Shown here one piece after another: positions 51,344 to 64,000 of a DNA stretch of 64,000 nt. A model generated the notes under the pieces. It searched no databases, was not told where the DNA came from, and saw only the letters and a list, made by a program, of their open reading frames with translations. The stretch lies in the NCBI RefSeq assembly GCF_002272745.1, contig NZ_NPBD01000001.1:306296-370295 (forward strand), read 5' to 3'. The position numbers were made by a program, and so were the translations under genes. Positions within the stretch are counted from its first letter, which is position 1. Each line of letters opens with the position of its first letter. The stretch is from Terribacillus saccharophilus (GTDB lineage: Bacteria; Bacillota; Bacilli; Bacillales; Amphibacillaceae).

Positions 51344-52333
51344 TTATGCCATGCTGTTGGCGGGGAGATGCATAGTAAGTGCATGCAGCTCAGACAGCTT
51401 CTGAAGATCGAAGTTCCCACCGCTGATGACGATGCCGCAATGATCGGAACGAATACTCTGATGATGGCGCATCAGAGCTGCAAAGCCAGCGGCGCCTGCA
51501 CCTTCTGCGAGTGTCTTGTGCCTCTCAAGCAGCTGCAGGACACTGGCAGCTATATCACGCTCTGAAACAGTGACGATATCATCCACATATTGCTGTATAA
51601 GTGGCAATGTCACTTTACCAGGCTCATTGACGGCAATACCTTCGGCAATTGTCGTACAAGCAAGTGATGGTATCAAATGTTTGTGGAACGCATGATAGGT
51701 AGCACAAACTGCTTCCGTTTGCACACCGATTACTCGAATCGAAGGCTTGATCTGCTTGGCGGCAAAAGCGATACCGCTAATCAGACCGCCGCCTCCGATT
51801 GGAACGATGAGCGTGTCGAGCTCGGGCTGATCAGCCAGCATTTCTACGGCAATAGTACCCTGTCCTGCGATGATATCTAGGTCATCGAACGGGTGGATGA
51901 AAGTACCACCAGAGTGCTGCTGTTCTTTTTGGGCAGCGAATAGCGCCTCCTGGAACGTTTCGCCCGCTAACTCAACCGTTGCGCCATAGCTTTTGGTTGC
52001 TTCCACTTTCGGCTTTGGCGTATGAATCGGCATGTAGATTTTAGCGGGAATGCCGCGTTTGGCTGCTGCAAGAGCGACACCTTGGGCATGATTGCCGGCA
52101 GACGCAGCAATAACGCCACGCTTTGCATCCTCTTCGTTCATGCTGCCAATTTTAAAGCTGGCTCCACGTGCTTTGAAGGCACCCGTTTTCTGCTGGTTCT
52201 CCATCTTCAGATATACGTTCCTGCCCACCAATTTGTCCAGCGAAGTGGACGTCCTGATTGGCGTATGATGTACCAAACCCTTCAAATATGCTGTAGCTGC
52301 TTCTATCTTTTTCTGACTTAAGCAATCCCCAAT
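51344..52333 (-). CDS. Threonine dehydratase, catabolic size (no regulatory domain), likely ATT start
   Basis: Up to 329 residues of a PLP enzyme that deaminates threonine to 2-ketobutyrate, feeding isoleucine synthesis. The PLP lysine is in KTGAFKARGA, and the glycine loop SAGNHAQGVA and VPIGGGGLISG are present. There is no ACT regulatory domain, so it resembles TdcB (329 residues) more than biosynthetic IlvA. Upstream of TTG 52285 the frame is open and gives the needed first helix (KKIEAATAYLKGLV). The only start codon there is ATT 52333, with AAAGGAG 9 nt before it overlapping the leuD stop. Last gene of the ilv-leu operon. Confidence 0.75.
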   Translation of the reverse strand: MGDCLSQKKIEAATAYLKGLVHHTPIRTSTSLDKLVGRNVYLKMENQQKTGAFKARGASFKIGSMNEEDAKRGVIAASAGNHAQGVALAAAKRGIPAKIYMPIHTPKPKVEATKSYGATVELAGETFQEALFAAQKEQQHSGGTFIHPFDDLDIIAGQGTIAVEMLADQPELDTLIVPIGGGGLISGIAFAAKQIKPSIRVIGVQTEAVCATYHAFHKHLIPSLACTTIAEGIAVNEPGKVTLPLIQQYVDDIVTVSERDIAASVLQLLERHKTLAEGAGAAGFAALMRHHQSIRSDHCGIVISGGNFDLQKLSELHALTMHLPANSMA

Positions 52334-52347
52334 GCCTTCACACTCCT

Positions 52348-52929
52348 TTAATGTGTCTGTTCAAATTGCGTTATACGATCAGCATAACTTAAGGTTATGC
52401 CAATCTCGTCTAGTCCATTTAAAAGCATATGTTTATTATAGGCAGGAATGTCAAAGGCTGCCTCAAAACCTAGCTTATCATATACTTTCTGATTTTCCAG
52501 ATCTATTGTTAGTGTATAAGAATTCTTTTCTGCCTGATTGAGCAAGTAGTCTACTTGTTCCTCGGAAAGTTTGATAGATAGAATCCCATTCTTTGTCGTA
52601 TTATTATAGAAAATATCCGCAAAACTAGGCGCAATGATAACCTTAAATCCATAGTCTAAAAGAGCCCATGGAGCATGCTCACGTGATGAACCGCAGCCAA
52701 AATTGTCACCGCTGATCAAGACAGATGCACCTTCATATTTCGGCTGATTCAAGGAAAAGTCTCCGCGCGGCTTGTCGTTTTCATCGAAACGCCAGTTATA
52801 AAAGAGAAATTGTCCAAAACCTGCTCGTTCTATGCGCTTTAAAAATTGTTTTGGGATAATCTGGTCTGTGTCGACATTGCGTTTTGGCAACGGATAGACA
52901 AGTCCATTATGTGTTTTGATAGGTTCCAT
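52348..52929 (-). CDS. leuD: 3-isopropylmalate dehydratase small subunit
   Basis: 193 residues, the swivel domain of isopropylmalate isomerase. Visible features: NVDTDQIIPKQFLKRIERAGFG at the N terminus, FGCGSSREHAPWAL with the conserved Ser/His region, and FADIFYNNTTKNGIL. With LeuC it isomerises 2-isopropylmalate to 3-isopropylmalate. It lies 12 nt after leuC, and its stop overlaps the ribosome site of the next gene. Confidence 0.95.
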   Translation of the reverse strand: MEPIKTHNGLVYPLPKRNVDTDQIIPKQFLKRIERAGFGQFLFYNWRFDENDKPRGDFSLNQPKYEGASVLISGDNFGCGSSREHAPWALLDYGFKVIIAPSFADIFYNNTTKNGILSIKLSEEQVDYLLNQAEKNSYTLTIDLENQKVYDKLGFEAAFDIPAYNKHMLLNGLDEIGITLSYADRITQFEQTH

Positions 52930-52941
52930 TTTCTATCCTCC

Positions 52942-54357
52942 TTACACAGTTGGTGCGACTGCCTGTCGGATATCGACAAAGCGGCCTTCGATTGCTGCCG
53001 CCGCGGCCATTTCAGGACTGGCTAAATGCGTACGGGCTCCAGTACCTTGACGGCCCTCGAAATTACGATTCGAGGTAGAAGCACAGCGTTCGCCAGCTGG
53101 CACGACGTCTTCATTCATTGCCAGACACATACTACAGCCTGCATCGCGCCACTCGAATCCTGCATCCTGGAAAATTTGATCCAAACCTTCTTGTTCAGCT
53201 TGCATCTTGACCGTGAAAGAACCTGGAACGACCATGGCACGGACAGAAGGGTGGACCTTCCTTCCCTGAATGACACTTGCTGCCTTACGCAAGTCTGTAA
53301 TCCGTGAGTTCGTACAGGATCCGATGAAAACGTGCTGGATTTCAATGGAAGTCAGCTGTTGGTTCGCCTCCAAACCCATATAAGCAAGTGCTTGCTCAAC
53401 AGAAGCTCTTTCGTCCTTATCCTCAATAAGCGCTGGGTCCGGGACACTTGCGGATATCGGTAGACACATACCAGGATTCGTCCCCCAAGTAACTTGCGGT
53501 TCGATCTCTGATGCATCTAAATAAACGGTGTGGTCATAGACAGCTCCGTCATCTGTAGCAAGGTTTTTCCACTCAGAGACAGCTGCTTCGAAATCAGAAC
53601 CTTCCGGCGCATATCTTCTGCCGCGCAAGTATTCGAACGTCGTCTCATCCGGGCTGATCAAGCCAGCTCTAGCACCTGCTTCAATCGACATGTTACATAA
53701 GGTCATCCGTTCCTCCATTGATAAATCGCGGATGGCTTCACCGGTATACTCGAGCACATAGCCGGTTCCGAATTTGACGCCGAATTTCCCAATGATGGCC
53801 AAGATCAAGTCTTTCGCTGTCACACCAGTTCCTAAGGCACCTTCGATATGCACGTTCAGTGTCTTAGGTTTGTTTTGCCAAAGTGTCTGTGTAGCAAGCA
53901 CATGTTCTACTTCGCTCGTACCGATACCAAATGCTAAAGCTCCGAATGCTCCGTGGGTGGAGGTGTGGCTGTCGCCGCATACAATTGTTTTGCCTGGCTG
54001 CGTAAGTCCGAGCTGCGGGCCGATGACATGTACAATACCTTGGTCCGGATGGTCAATATCGGCTAGACGGATACCGAAATCAGCGCAGTTGGACCGGAGT
54101 GTTTCCATTTGTTTACGTGCGACCTTATCACGAATGATCGGACGGTGGATCGTCGGTACGTTGTGATCGACAGTTGCATATGTGCGTTCCGGCTGCCGTA
54201 CTTTCCGGCCTGCCAGACGCAGTCCTTCAAAGGCCTGCGGAGATGTTACTTCATGCACAAGGTGCAAGTCGATATACAAGAGATCCGGCTTATCCGCCTC
54301 CTGTACAACAGTATGTTTTTCCCATATCTTTTCGATAATTGTCTTTGGTTGCTTCAT
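52942..54357 (-). CDS. leuC: 3-isopropylmalate dehydratase large subunit
   Basis: 471 residues of the aconitase family. The 4Fe-4S cluster cysteines are visible in [11 protein letters not shown] and [10 protein letters not shown], and the N-terminal [19 protein letters not shown] plus [20 protein letters not shown] are diagnostic. Forms the LeuCD heterodimer. 17 nt after leuB. Confidence 0.96.
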   Translation of the reverse strand: MKQPKTIIEKIWEKHTVVQEADKPDLLYIDLHLVHEVTSPQAFEGLRLAGRKVRQPERTYATVDHNVPTIHRPIIRDKVARKQMETLRSNCADFGIRLADIDHPDQGIVHVIGPQLGLTQPGKTIVCGDSHTSTHGAFGALAFGIGTSEVEHVLATQTLWQNKPKTLNVHIEGALGTGVTAKDLILAIIGKFGVKFGTGYVLEYTGEAIRDLSMEERMTLCNMSIEAGARAGLISPDETTFEYLRGRRYAPEGSDFEAAVSEWKNLATDDGAVYDHTVYLDASEIEPQVTWGTNPGMCLPISASVPDPALIEDKDERASVEQALAYMGLEANQQLTSIEIQHVFIGSCTNSRITDLRKAASVIQGRKVHPSVRAMVVPGSFTVKMQAEQEGLDQIFQDAGFEWRDAGCSMCLAMNEDVVPAGERCASTSNRNFEGRQGTGARTHLASPEMAAAAAIEGRFVDIRQAVAPTV

Positions 54358-54374
54358 TGTTCTCAGGTCCTTTC

Positions 54375-55460
54375 TTAAGAACTCACTTTTGCTGCCGTCA
54401 GCTGCTCGATGACGAGGGAGGTCATTTCTTGTGTACCGACGATTCTTTTAGGATTTACTTGCATATCTTGTGTTCCGTAACCGCTTTGCAGTACATCGTC
54501 AACAGCTGCTTCCACGGCGTCGGCTTCTCTTTCCATTTCAAAGGAATAGCGAAGCAGCATCGCGGCTGAAAGAATAGCTCCAAGCGGATTGGCAATGTCC
54601 TTTCCGGCTATATCCGGAGCGGAGCCATGGACTGGCTCATACAAACCGAGCTGATCCTCGCGCAAGCTGGCAGAAGGAAGGAGACCGAGTGAACCGGTAA
54701 GCACAGATGCTTCATCGCTCAGGATATCGCCGAATAGGTTCTCTGTGACAATGACATCGAAGTAGGTTGGGTTCGTAATGAGTTTCATTGCAGTAGAATC
54801 TACGAGCATATGCTCAACCGATACTTCTGGGTAGTCCTTGCTTTTTTCATCGACGATTTCACGCCATAGCTTGCTGGATTCGAGTACATTTGCTTTATCG
54901 ACGGAAGCTAAACGTTTATCCCGGAGCATAGCACTCTGGAAACCTGTCTCGACAATCCGTTCGATTTCGCTTTTTTCATAGTGCAAAGTGTCGACAACGG
55001 TTTGACCATTATCACGACGTTCGCTTGGGAGACCGAAGTACAACCCGCCGGTCAGCTCCCTTACGATGAGTAAATCGCTTCCTGCTACAATTTCCTGCTT
55101 GAGCGGAGAACTAGCAAGCAGAGAAGGGAAGGTTTTGACCGGACGCAAGTTAGCAAATAGTCCTAAGCCCTTGCGCAGCTGGAGCAGTCCTTTTTCCGGC
55201 CGCAGTTGAGGAGGCTGCTGATCCCATTTTGGTCCTCCTACAGCACCAAGTAAAATGGCATCTGTATCCTTACAAGCTTGAAGGGTGTCTGCTGGCAGTG
55301 GTTCCCCGAATGTATCAATGGCAGCACCGCCAATCATCTTACTCGTGAAGATGAAGTTGTGGGAAAAGATGTCGGCCACTTGCTGCAGGACAGAAGCAGC
55401 AGCTTCTGTCACAGCAGGACCGATTCCATCTCCCGGAAGCAGTACGATGTTTTTTTGCAT
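54375..55460 (-). CDS. leuB: 3-isopropylmalate dehydrogenase
   Basis: 361 residues; oxidises and decarboxylates 3-isopropylmalate to 2-ketoisocaproate using [17 protein letters not shown] at the start, [22 protein letters not shown] and [20 protein letters not shown] are all conserved, with the metal-binding aspartates in [17 protein letters not shown] 55460 is 8 nt after GGAGAG; an upstream GTG at 55469 is a weaker choice. Confidence 0.95.
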   Translation of the reverse strand: MQKNIVLLPGDGIGPAVTEAAASVLQQVADIFSHNFIFTSKMIGGAAIDTFGEPLPADTLQACKDTDAILLGAVGGPKWDQQPPQLRPEKGLLQLRKGLGLFANLRPVKTFPSLLASSPLKQEIVAGSDLLIVRELTGGLYFGLPSERRDNGQTVVDTLHYEKSEIERIVETGFQSAMLRDKRLASVDKANVLESSKLWREIVDEKSKDYPEVSVEHMLVDSTAMKLITNPTYFDVIVTENLFGDILSDEASVLTGSLGLLPSASLREDQLGLYEPVHGSAPDIAGKDIANPLGAILSAAMLLRYSFEMEREADAVEAAVDDVLQSGYGTQDMQVNPKRIVGTQEMTSLVIEQLTAAKVSS

Positions 55461-55483
55461 AATTAACACTCTCCAGGTCAGGT

Positions 55484-58052
<2,569 letters not shown>

Positions 58053-58073
58053 TCAGTCATTCCTCTCCATTTT

Positions 58074-58598
58074 TTAATTGGTTATAAGTGAATACGTGTT
58101 TCCATCCGCAGCTTGCGGCTGATGCCCACGTAGGAAGGCCGTTACACCAGTTCTTGTCAATTCCTTGATTCCATAAGGCCGGACCAGCTCGAGGAAAGCC
58201 TCGATCTTATCCGAATCACCAGTTACTTGAACAATCATGCTGTCTTTGCTTATATCAACTGCACTAGCTCGGAAAGGAGCAATGATGCTTTGCAGCTCAT
58301 TCCGGCTGGCAGGGGGGCAGACAACTTTTACGAGTGCCAGTTCCCTAGCCACTATAGCGTGATCAGTAATATCAGCGACTTTCAGTACATCGATCTGCTT
58401 ATGAAGCTGTTTTGTGAGCTGTTCCAGCTTCTGCATGTCTTCCACTTCAACGACGAATGTCATTCGGCTGATTTGCTCCACCTCGGTTTTGCCGACCGAA
58501 ATACTATCGATATTGAATTGTCTTTTCTGCATCAGACCGGTTATCCGGTTCAGAACACCGCTCCGATTTTGAACGGTGGCCGTAATGATACGTTTCAT
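58074..58598 (-). CDS. ilvH: Acetolactate synthase small (regulatory) subunit
   Basis: 174 residues with an N-terminal ACT domain ([28 protein letters not shown]) that binds valine, and a C-terminal half that activates IlvB. It overlaps ilvB by 4 nt and lies 24 nt before ilvC. Confidence 0.93.
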   Translation of the reverse strand: MKRIITATVQNRSGVLNRITGLMQKRQFNIDSISVGKTEVEQISRMTFVVEVEDMQKLEQLTKQLHKQIDVLKVADITDHAIVARELALVKVVCPPASRNELQSIIAPFRASAVDISKDSMIVQVTGDSDKIEAFLELVRPYGIKELTRTGVTAFLRGHQPQAADGNTYSLITN

Positions 58599-60328
58599 CG
58601 ACTCACTCCAATCATTTCATGCAGACCTTTTCCAGGTGCAATCATCGGGAATACATTCTCCTGACGCAACACGCGGCAATCTATAACAACAGGTTCGTCG
58701 GATTGAAGCAGGGAAGGTAGCTCTGCTACTAGCTGTTCCTGTGTTTCCAGGCGTACACCTTTAATGTCGTAGCTATCTGCCAACTTGACGAAGTCTGGCT
58801 GGATATCCAGCAGTGATTCGGAATATCGTTCCTGATAAAAGAACTCCTGCCATTGTCTTACCATGCCGAGACTTTGGTTGTTGACAATCAATACCTTAAC
58901 CGGCAGCTTTCGCTCCTGCAGGACGGAAAGCTCCTGCATCGTCATTTGAAAACCGCCATCTCCGACTACGCTGATAACCCTGCTGTCTGGACTTGCCAGC
59001 TGAGCTCCGATGGCCGCTGGAAAACCAAATCCCATTGTGCCGAGTCCGCCAGAGGTTACCCAGCGATTCGGTTTATCGAAGCTGTAATATTGTGCTGTCC
59101 ACATTTGATGCTGTCCAACGTCTGTCGTAATAATGGCATTGCCTTCTGTTACTTTGTGTACTGCTTTCAATACCCATTGCGGGACGAGATCTTGAGCCGG
59201 ATTGTTATGCCAAAGCGGATATTCTTCTTTGTAATGCTGCAGATGTTCTCGCCAGTCCTGGATATCTGGCAGTTCGGCTTCTGCTGTCTGCAGTTCTTTC
59301 AGAGCCGCTTTTGCATCTGCCACAACTGGAATGCTCGTAGGTATGATCTTGCCAATCTCGGCTGGGTCGATATCGATATGTGCGATTGTTGCTTGTGGAG
59401 CAAAGTGCTCCAGGTTGCCGGTAAGCCGATCATCAAATCGGGCACCTACGTTTATAAGTAAATCGCATTCATATAGGCCGCGGTTGGCTGCATATGTCCC
59501 ATGCATACCTGCCATGCCGAGAAATTGCGGTTCACTGGCAGGGAATGCTCCAAGACCAAGCAGTGTGGAGGCGACAGGCAGCTGAAAACGCTTTGCGAAT
59601 GCCCGGATTTCTTCAGATGCTTTTGCATGCAGAATACCTGCTCCTGTCAGCAAAATTGGGCGTTTAGCTGTCGAAATAGCATGGATCAGCTTTTTGATCT
59701 GATTGTTATTTGGCTTCATTGTCGGCTGGTAACCCGGAAGGTGAATCGGTTCCTCAGCAGCGGCTGTTTGGTAAACTTCTCCCGAAATGTCCTTAGGTAT
59801 GTCGATTACCACAGGTCCTGGACGGCCAGTTGTTGCGATATAGAACGCTTCTTTAATAATGCGCGGCATATCTTCCTGCTTTTGGACTTGATAGTTGTGC
59901 TTTGTGATTGGAGTGGTGATCCCCATCACATCTGATTCCTGGAAAGCATCTGTTCCGATGACGCTTCTTCCTACTTGGCCAGTGAATACAACAAGCGGCA
60001 GGGAGTCCATCATGGCATCGGCAATTCCGGTAATAAGGTTTGTCGCACCAGGTCCTGATGTGGCAATTACAACACCGGGTTTTCCTGAAACACGTGCATA
60101 TCCTTCTGCGGCGTGTATGGCTCCTTGTTCATGTCGTGTCAAGATGTGCTGGAATCGAGGTTCCGCTCTGTATAGGGCATCGTAAATAGGAAGTACGGCT
60201 CCTCCCGGATAGCCGAAAATTGTATCGACACCTGCTGCTTGCAGCGCCTCTACGAATAAATCAGCACCTGTCTTCGGAACTTCGGCAGCGGGCTTTCTTT
60301 CTTGTACGGCTTGTGCCTTCACCTTCAT
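58595..60328 (-). CDS. ilvB: Acetolactate synthase large (catalytic) subunit
   Basis: 577 residues. The thiamine diphosphate enzyme makes acetolactate or acetohydroxybutyrate. Visible parts: [15 protein letters not shown], the catalytic Glu in [35 protein letters not shown], and the TPP motif ([12 protein letters not shown], then [12 protein letters not shown]). ATG 60328 follows GGAGGG at 8 nt; the 18 upstream codons are in the T-box leader. First gene after the T-box. Confidence 0.96.
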   Translation of the reverse strand: MKVKAQAVQERKPAAEVPKTGADLFVEALQAAGVDTIFGYPGGAVLPIYDALYRAEPRFQHILTRHEQGAIHAAEGYARVSGKPGVVIATSGPGATNLITGIADAMMDSLPLVVFTGQVGRSVIGTDAFQESDVMGITTPITKHNYQVQKQEDMPRIIKEAFYIATTGRPGPVVIDIPKDISGEVYQTAAAEEPIHLPGYQPTMKPNNNQIKKLIHAISTAKRPILLTGAGILHAKASEEIRAFAKRFQLPVASTLLGLGAFPASEPQFLGMAGMHGTYAANRGLYECDLLINVGARFDDRLTGNLEHFAPQATIAHIDIDPAEIGKIIPTSIPVVADAKAALKELQTAEAELPDIQDWREHLQHYKEEYPLWHNNPAQDLVPQWVLKAVHKVTEGNAIITTDVGQHQMWTAQYYSFDKPNRWVTSGGLGTMGFGFPAAIGAQLASPDSRVISVVGDGGFQMTMQELSVLQERKLPVKVLIVNNQSLGMVRQWQEFFYQERYSESLLDIQPDFVKLADSYDIKGVRLETQEQLVAELPSLLQSDEPVVIDCRVLRQENVFPMIAPGKGLHEMIGVSR

Positions 60329-60356
60329 GGTTATATCCCTCCAATAGATTTTGTTA

Positions 60357-60645
60357 TATAAAAAAAGCCTTTTTTCTCCCATTCAAGCAATCTTGCAAGA
60401 AATGGGGAAAAAAGACTTTGCTTTTATCGGTACCACCCAAGTTCACAGCTTCCTTACGGTAAACTGCCTCGTGGAGCTGAAAATGCCAGCTCCGTTTTGG
60501 TAACAGGTGCCGTACACCTGGCTCAGCCTACTGTAATTCAGCTTCGCGCTCAGGGAAGAGAGATGACGGATTATATTGCCAGGCTTCCAGCGTCCCTGAC
60601 TCTCTGTGAATATAATGCTTCCGTCTCTATGGTCCCGTCTTCGTT
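60357..60645 (-). ncRNA. T-box leader of the ilvB-leu operon
   Basis: On the minus strand the T-box core GGGTGGTACC lies at 60438-60429 and is followed by a long terminator hairpin and T-run (60417-60360), so antiterminator and terminator compete. Upstream, a Stem I with ATTATATT/AATATAAT arms encloses AGAGAG and a distal loop, as in T-boxes. The specifier loop reads ATCTCTCTT, so the codon could be CTC (Leu) or ATC (Ile). The leader starts right at the ilvD stop. Confidence 0.88.
60360..60417 (-). terminator. T-box terminator
   Basis: On the minus strand, AGTCTTTTTTCCCCATTT pairs with AATGGGAGAAAAAAGGCT, followed by a T-run; it competes with the antiterminator that includes GGGTGGTACC. Confidence 0.82.
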
Positions 60646-60649
60646 TTGG

Positions 60650-62317
60650 TTATATTTTCATCACTCCGCCAGTATTGGCTGAGGTTACGAGCTTTGCATA
60701 TTTCGCTAAATAACCTGATTTGATTTTAGGTTCGGGCTGCTTCCAATTCTGGCGGCGTGTATCTAGAACATCTTCATCCACAAGCAATTCAATGCTGCGT
60801 GTTTCCAGATCGATCAAAATCGGATCACCGTTTTCAACAAATGCTATCGGTCCGCCTTCTGCAGCCTCTGGAGAAATATGTCCGGCAGAAATGCCTCGGG
60901 TTGCACCAGAGAAGCGACCATCTGTAATCAAAGCGACCTCTTTAGCTAACCCCCGTCCCGCAATAGCGGAAGTAGGGGAGAGCATCTCTGGCATCCCAGG
61001 TCCGCCTTTTGGACCTTCGTAACGGATGACGACGACATGTCCTGCCTGCACAGTTCCATTTGTTATTCCTTCTTGGGCCTCATCCTGTGAATCGAAAACA
61101 ATCGCTTCACCGAGGAATTTCTTTATGGAAGGATCGACAGCTCCGACTTTAATTACACTGCCATCGGGCGCCAGGTTGCCGTAAAGTATACTGAGACCGC
61201 CAACTGGGCTGTACGGATTATCCAATGGACGAATAACTTCTTTATTCAAAATCTCGTAATCTTCTACATTCTCTGCAATGGTCTTACCTGTTATGGTGAT
61301 GCGTTCCTTGTGAAGGAGACCATCAATCTTACACAACTCATTGATGATGGCGCTGACACCACCAGCAAGGTGAACGTCATGCATCGAATAATCGGATGCC
61401 GGGCTGATTTTGGAGAGGTAAGGAACCTTCTCTGCAATCTTATTGATATCAGCTAAATCGTAATCAATGCCAGCTTCATGGGCGATGGCGATAGTATGGA
61501 GTACCGTATTGGTTGATCCTCCCATAGCCATATCTAAAGCGAATGCATTATCGAAGGTTTCCTTCGTCATAATGTCTCGTGGACGAATATCCTCTTTTAC
61601 AAGCCGGATTAGATGTCTGGCGGCTTCATAAATTAACTCATGCCGTTCGTCGGATGTAGCGAGCAGTGTTCCATTTCCAGGAACGGTCATACCGAGCATT
61701 TCCATTAAGCTGTTCATAGAGTTTGCAGTGAACATACCTGAGCAGGATCCGCAAGTAGGACAAGCAAGCGTCTCGATTGTCGATAATTCCTGTTCGGTCA
61801 TTGTACCGTTTTGAACGGCACCAACACCTTCGAACATGGACACTAGGTTCAGCGGTTTCCCATCTGGGCTAACACCAGCTTCCATAGGACCTCCGGATAC
61901 AAAGACAGAAGGAACATTTGTCCTCGCTGATGCCATCAGCATACCCGGTGTGATCTTATCGCAATTCGGTATATAGAAGACGCCGTCGAACCAATGCGCC
62001 TGTATGACAGTCTCTGCGCTATCCGCAATGATCTCCCTGCTTGGCAAGCTGTAACGCATGCCAATATGACCCATTGCGATGCCATCATCAACACCAATTG
62101 TATTGAATTCGAATGGGATACCGCCTGCTTGGCGAATTGCGTCTTTTACTACTTCAGCGAATTTGTTTAAATGCATGTGTCCTGGAATGATATCGATGTA
62201 GGAGTTACATACACCGATGAATGGTTTTCCTAAGTCAGACGTTTTAACACCGGTCGCATGCAGCAAACTGCGGTGCGGAGCGCGGTCAATCCCTGTTTTG
62301 ATCATGTCACTTCGCAT
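60650..62317 (-). CDS. ilvD: Dihydroxy-acid dehydratase
   Basis: 555 residues. An Fe-S dehydratase that forms 2-ketoisovalerate and 2-keto-3-methylvalerate. Cluster cysteines are in [12 protein letters not shown] and [16 protein letters not shown], plus the lysine-containing [22 protein letters not shown] 62317 follows GGGAGGTG at 10 nt. Its promoter region carries cre and CodY-like boxes. The T-box begins at its stop, so ilvB and downstream genes can be cut off while ilvD is still made. Confidence 0.95.
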   Translation of the reverse strand: MRSDMIKTGIDRAPHRSLLHATGVKTSDLGKPFIGVCNSYIDIIPGHMHLNKFAEVVKDAIRQAGGIPFEFNTIGVDDGIAMGHIGMRYSLPSREIIADSAETVIQAHWFDGVFYIPNCDKITPGMLMASARTNVPSVFVSGGPMEAGVSPDGKPLNLVSMFEGVGAVQNGTMTEQELSTIETLACPTCGSCSGMFTANSMNSLMEMLGMTVPGNGTLLATSDERHELIYEAARHLIRLVKEDIRPRDIMTKETFDNAFALDMAMGGSTNTVLHTIAIAHEAGIDYDLADINKIAEKVPYLSKISPASDYSMHDVHLAGGVSAIINELCKIDGLLHKERITITGKTIAENVEDYEILNKEVIRPLDNPYSPVGGLSILYGNLAPDGSVIKVGAVDPSIKKFLGEAIVFDSQDEAQEGITNGTVQAGHVVVIRYEGPKGGPGMPEMLSPTSAIAGRGLAKEVALITDGRFSGATRGISAGHISPEAAEGGPIAFVENGDPILIDLETRSIELLVDEDVLDTRRQNWKQPEPKIKSGYLAKYAKLVTSANTGGVMKI

Positions 62318-62392
62318 TGGATCAAAACACCTCCCAGTTGCAAAAGTTCTCTTTCTCTTTACATGTTGAGTACGTATAGATTAATTGAATTG

Positions 62393-62407
62393 AATAATTT
62401 GAAAATT
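62393..62407 (-). promoter_or_regulatory. Candidate CodY box downstream of the ilvD start of transcription
   Basis: On the minus strand AATTTTCAAATTATT matches AATTTTCWGAAAATT with three mismatches, about 20-30 nt after the expected transcription start. Confidence 0.4.
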
Positions 62408-62431
62408 CATTTATTTGATTAATTGTCAGTT

Positions 62432-62460
62432 ATCATAACGCCTAACCAAAGCTAGGTCAA
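62432..62460 (-). promoter_or_regulatory. Sigma-A promoter of ilvD
   Basis: On the minus strand TTGACC (62460-62455) and TATGAT (62437-62432) are 17 nt apart. Confidence 0.75.
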
Positions 62461-62474
62461 CAGCTTATTGGATA

Positions 62475-62489
62475 AATTTTCAGATTCTT
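62475..62489. promoter_or_regulatory. Candidate CodY box upstream of the ilvD promoter
   Basis: AATTTTCAGATTCTT matches AATTTTCWGAAAATT with three mismatches, just upstream of the -35 box. Confidence 0.4.
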
Positions 62490-62506
62490 TAAACCATTCA
62501 AATAAC

Positions 62507-62521
62507 TTGTAAGCGCTACCA
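62507..62521. promoter_or_regulatory. cre site (CcpA) upstream of ilvD
   Basis: TTGTAAGCGCTACCA fits the cre consensus WTGNAANCGNWNNCW at every position. It lies about 50 nt upstream of the ilvD -35 box, the place from which CcpA activates ilv-leu in B. subtilis. Confidence 0.65.
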
Positions 62522-62713
62522 ATACTTTAGTGCAGGGGATGATTGTTAGAAAATCTGGCAAAAAACTTTTTTATAACCTTGTTTTTGTAAATAAGACAAC
62601 TTGTACATAAATGGAAAATTTGTAGGAATATAGGTCAATCAATAGTTCACGAAGTATTTCTTTTGAATAGGTATAGGAGAGAAATTGTGAAAAGGAATAC
62701 GTAAATTATTTGA

Positions 62714-64000
<1,287 letters not shown>

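Noticed and set aside
58853..60185. Several 80-200 codon plus-strand frames opposite ilvB
   Set aside because: Antisense shadows of a conserved gene; no ribosome sites or recognisable products.

Overview
This is a low-GC Firmicutes chromosome segment from a spore-forming member of the Bacillaceae. The evidence is the B. subtilis-like gene content (ykkCD, ykoFEDC, ilv-leu, kdgR/uxu genes, an Ess/Yuk type VII secretion cluster), strong AGGAGG ribosome sites with frequent TTG/GTG starts, cre-like and CodY-like boxes, a SleB/CwlJ-type hydrolase and an exosporium-type collagen-like protein. Terribacillus or a close relative would fit, but that is inference.

Layout. 1-3.8 kb: the tail of an ABC ATPase, small unknown proteins, a cell-wall hydrolase and an SDR dehydrogenase. 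3.9-12.3 kb: a hexuronate/aldonate catabolic locus (broken KDG kinase, Ldh2-type dehydrogenase, RspB-like dehydrogenase, eda, uxuA, uxuB, LacI-type regulator, MFS transporter, then a reductase remnant). Two promoters in it share one LacI-type operator core. 12.5-16.6 kb: a MarR-nitroreductase-monooxygenase operon, a degraded GNAT gene, an arylamine N-acetyltransferase, and a guanidine-I riboswitch driving a paired SMR exporter. 16.8-29.6 kb: a complete type VII secretion operon (esxA-esaA-essA-esaB-essB-essC) with a toxin-less accessory tail. 29.6-38 kb: an HMCES-type protein, the ykoFEDC thiamine-precursor ECF transporter under a TPP riboswitch, an erythromycin-esterase homologue, a PAS-STAS stressosome-type protein and a TsuA-TusA thiosulfate uptake pair. 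38-44 kb: a lipoprotein, an epimerase, a secreted GH30 enzyme, a nonsense-mutated dinB, and a second truncated copy of the GH30 3' end split by a 1.34-kb element with 27-bp imperfect terminal inverted repeats. 44-51.3 kb: membrane proteins, a lipid kinase, an LCP protein, a thioredoxin-like protein, a tiny Arg/Gly/Ser-rich protein convergent with a Ser/Thr kinase, and an SPFH plus ribbon-helix-helix operon behind a perfect 26-bp palindrome. 51.3-62.5 kb, minus strand: ilvD, a T-box, then ilvB-ilvH-ilvC-leuA-leuB-leuC-leuD and a threonine dehydratase that appears to start at ATT. 62.7 kb to the end: a collagen-like spore-surface protein that runs off the window.

Themes. RNA-level control is dense: guanidine-I, TPP and T-box leaders plus several structured intergenic RNAs. 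The window also holds many broken genes (kdgK, a GNAT, a DUF5085-like gene, dinB, a GH30 copy, a reductase remnant). Some may be real decay and some could be assembly indels; read mapping would separate them. No rRNA, tRNA or CRISPR array was seen.
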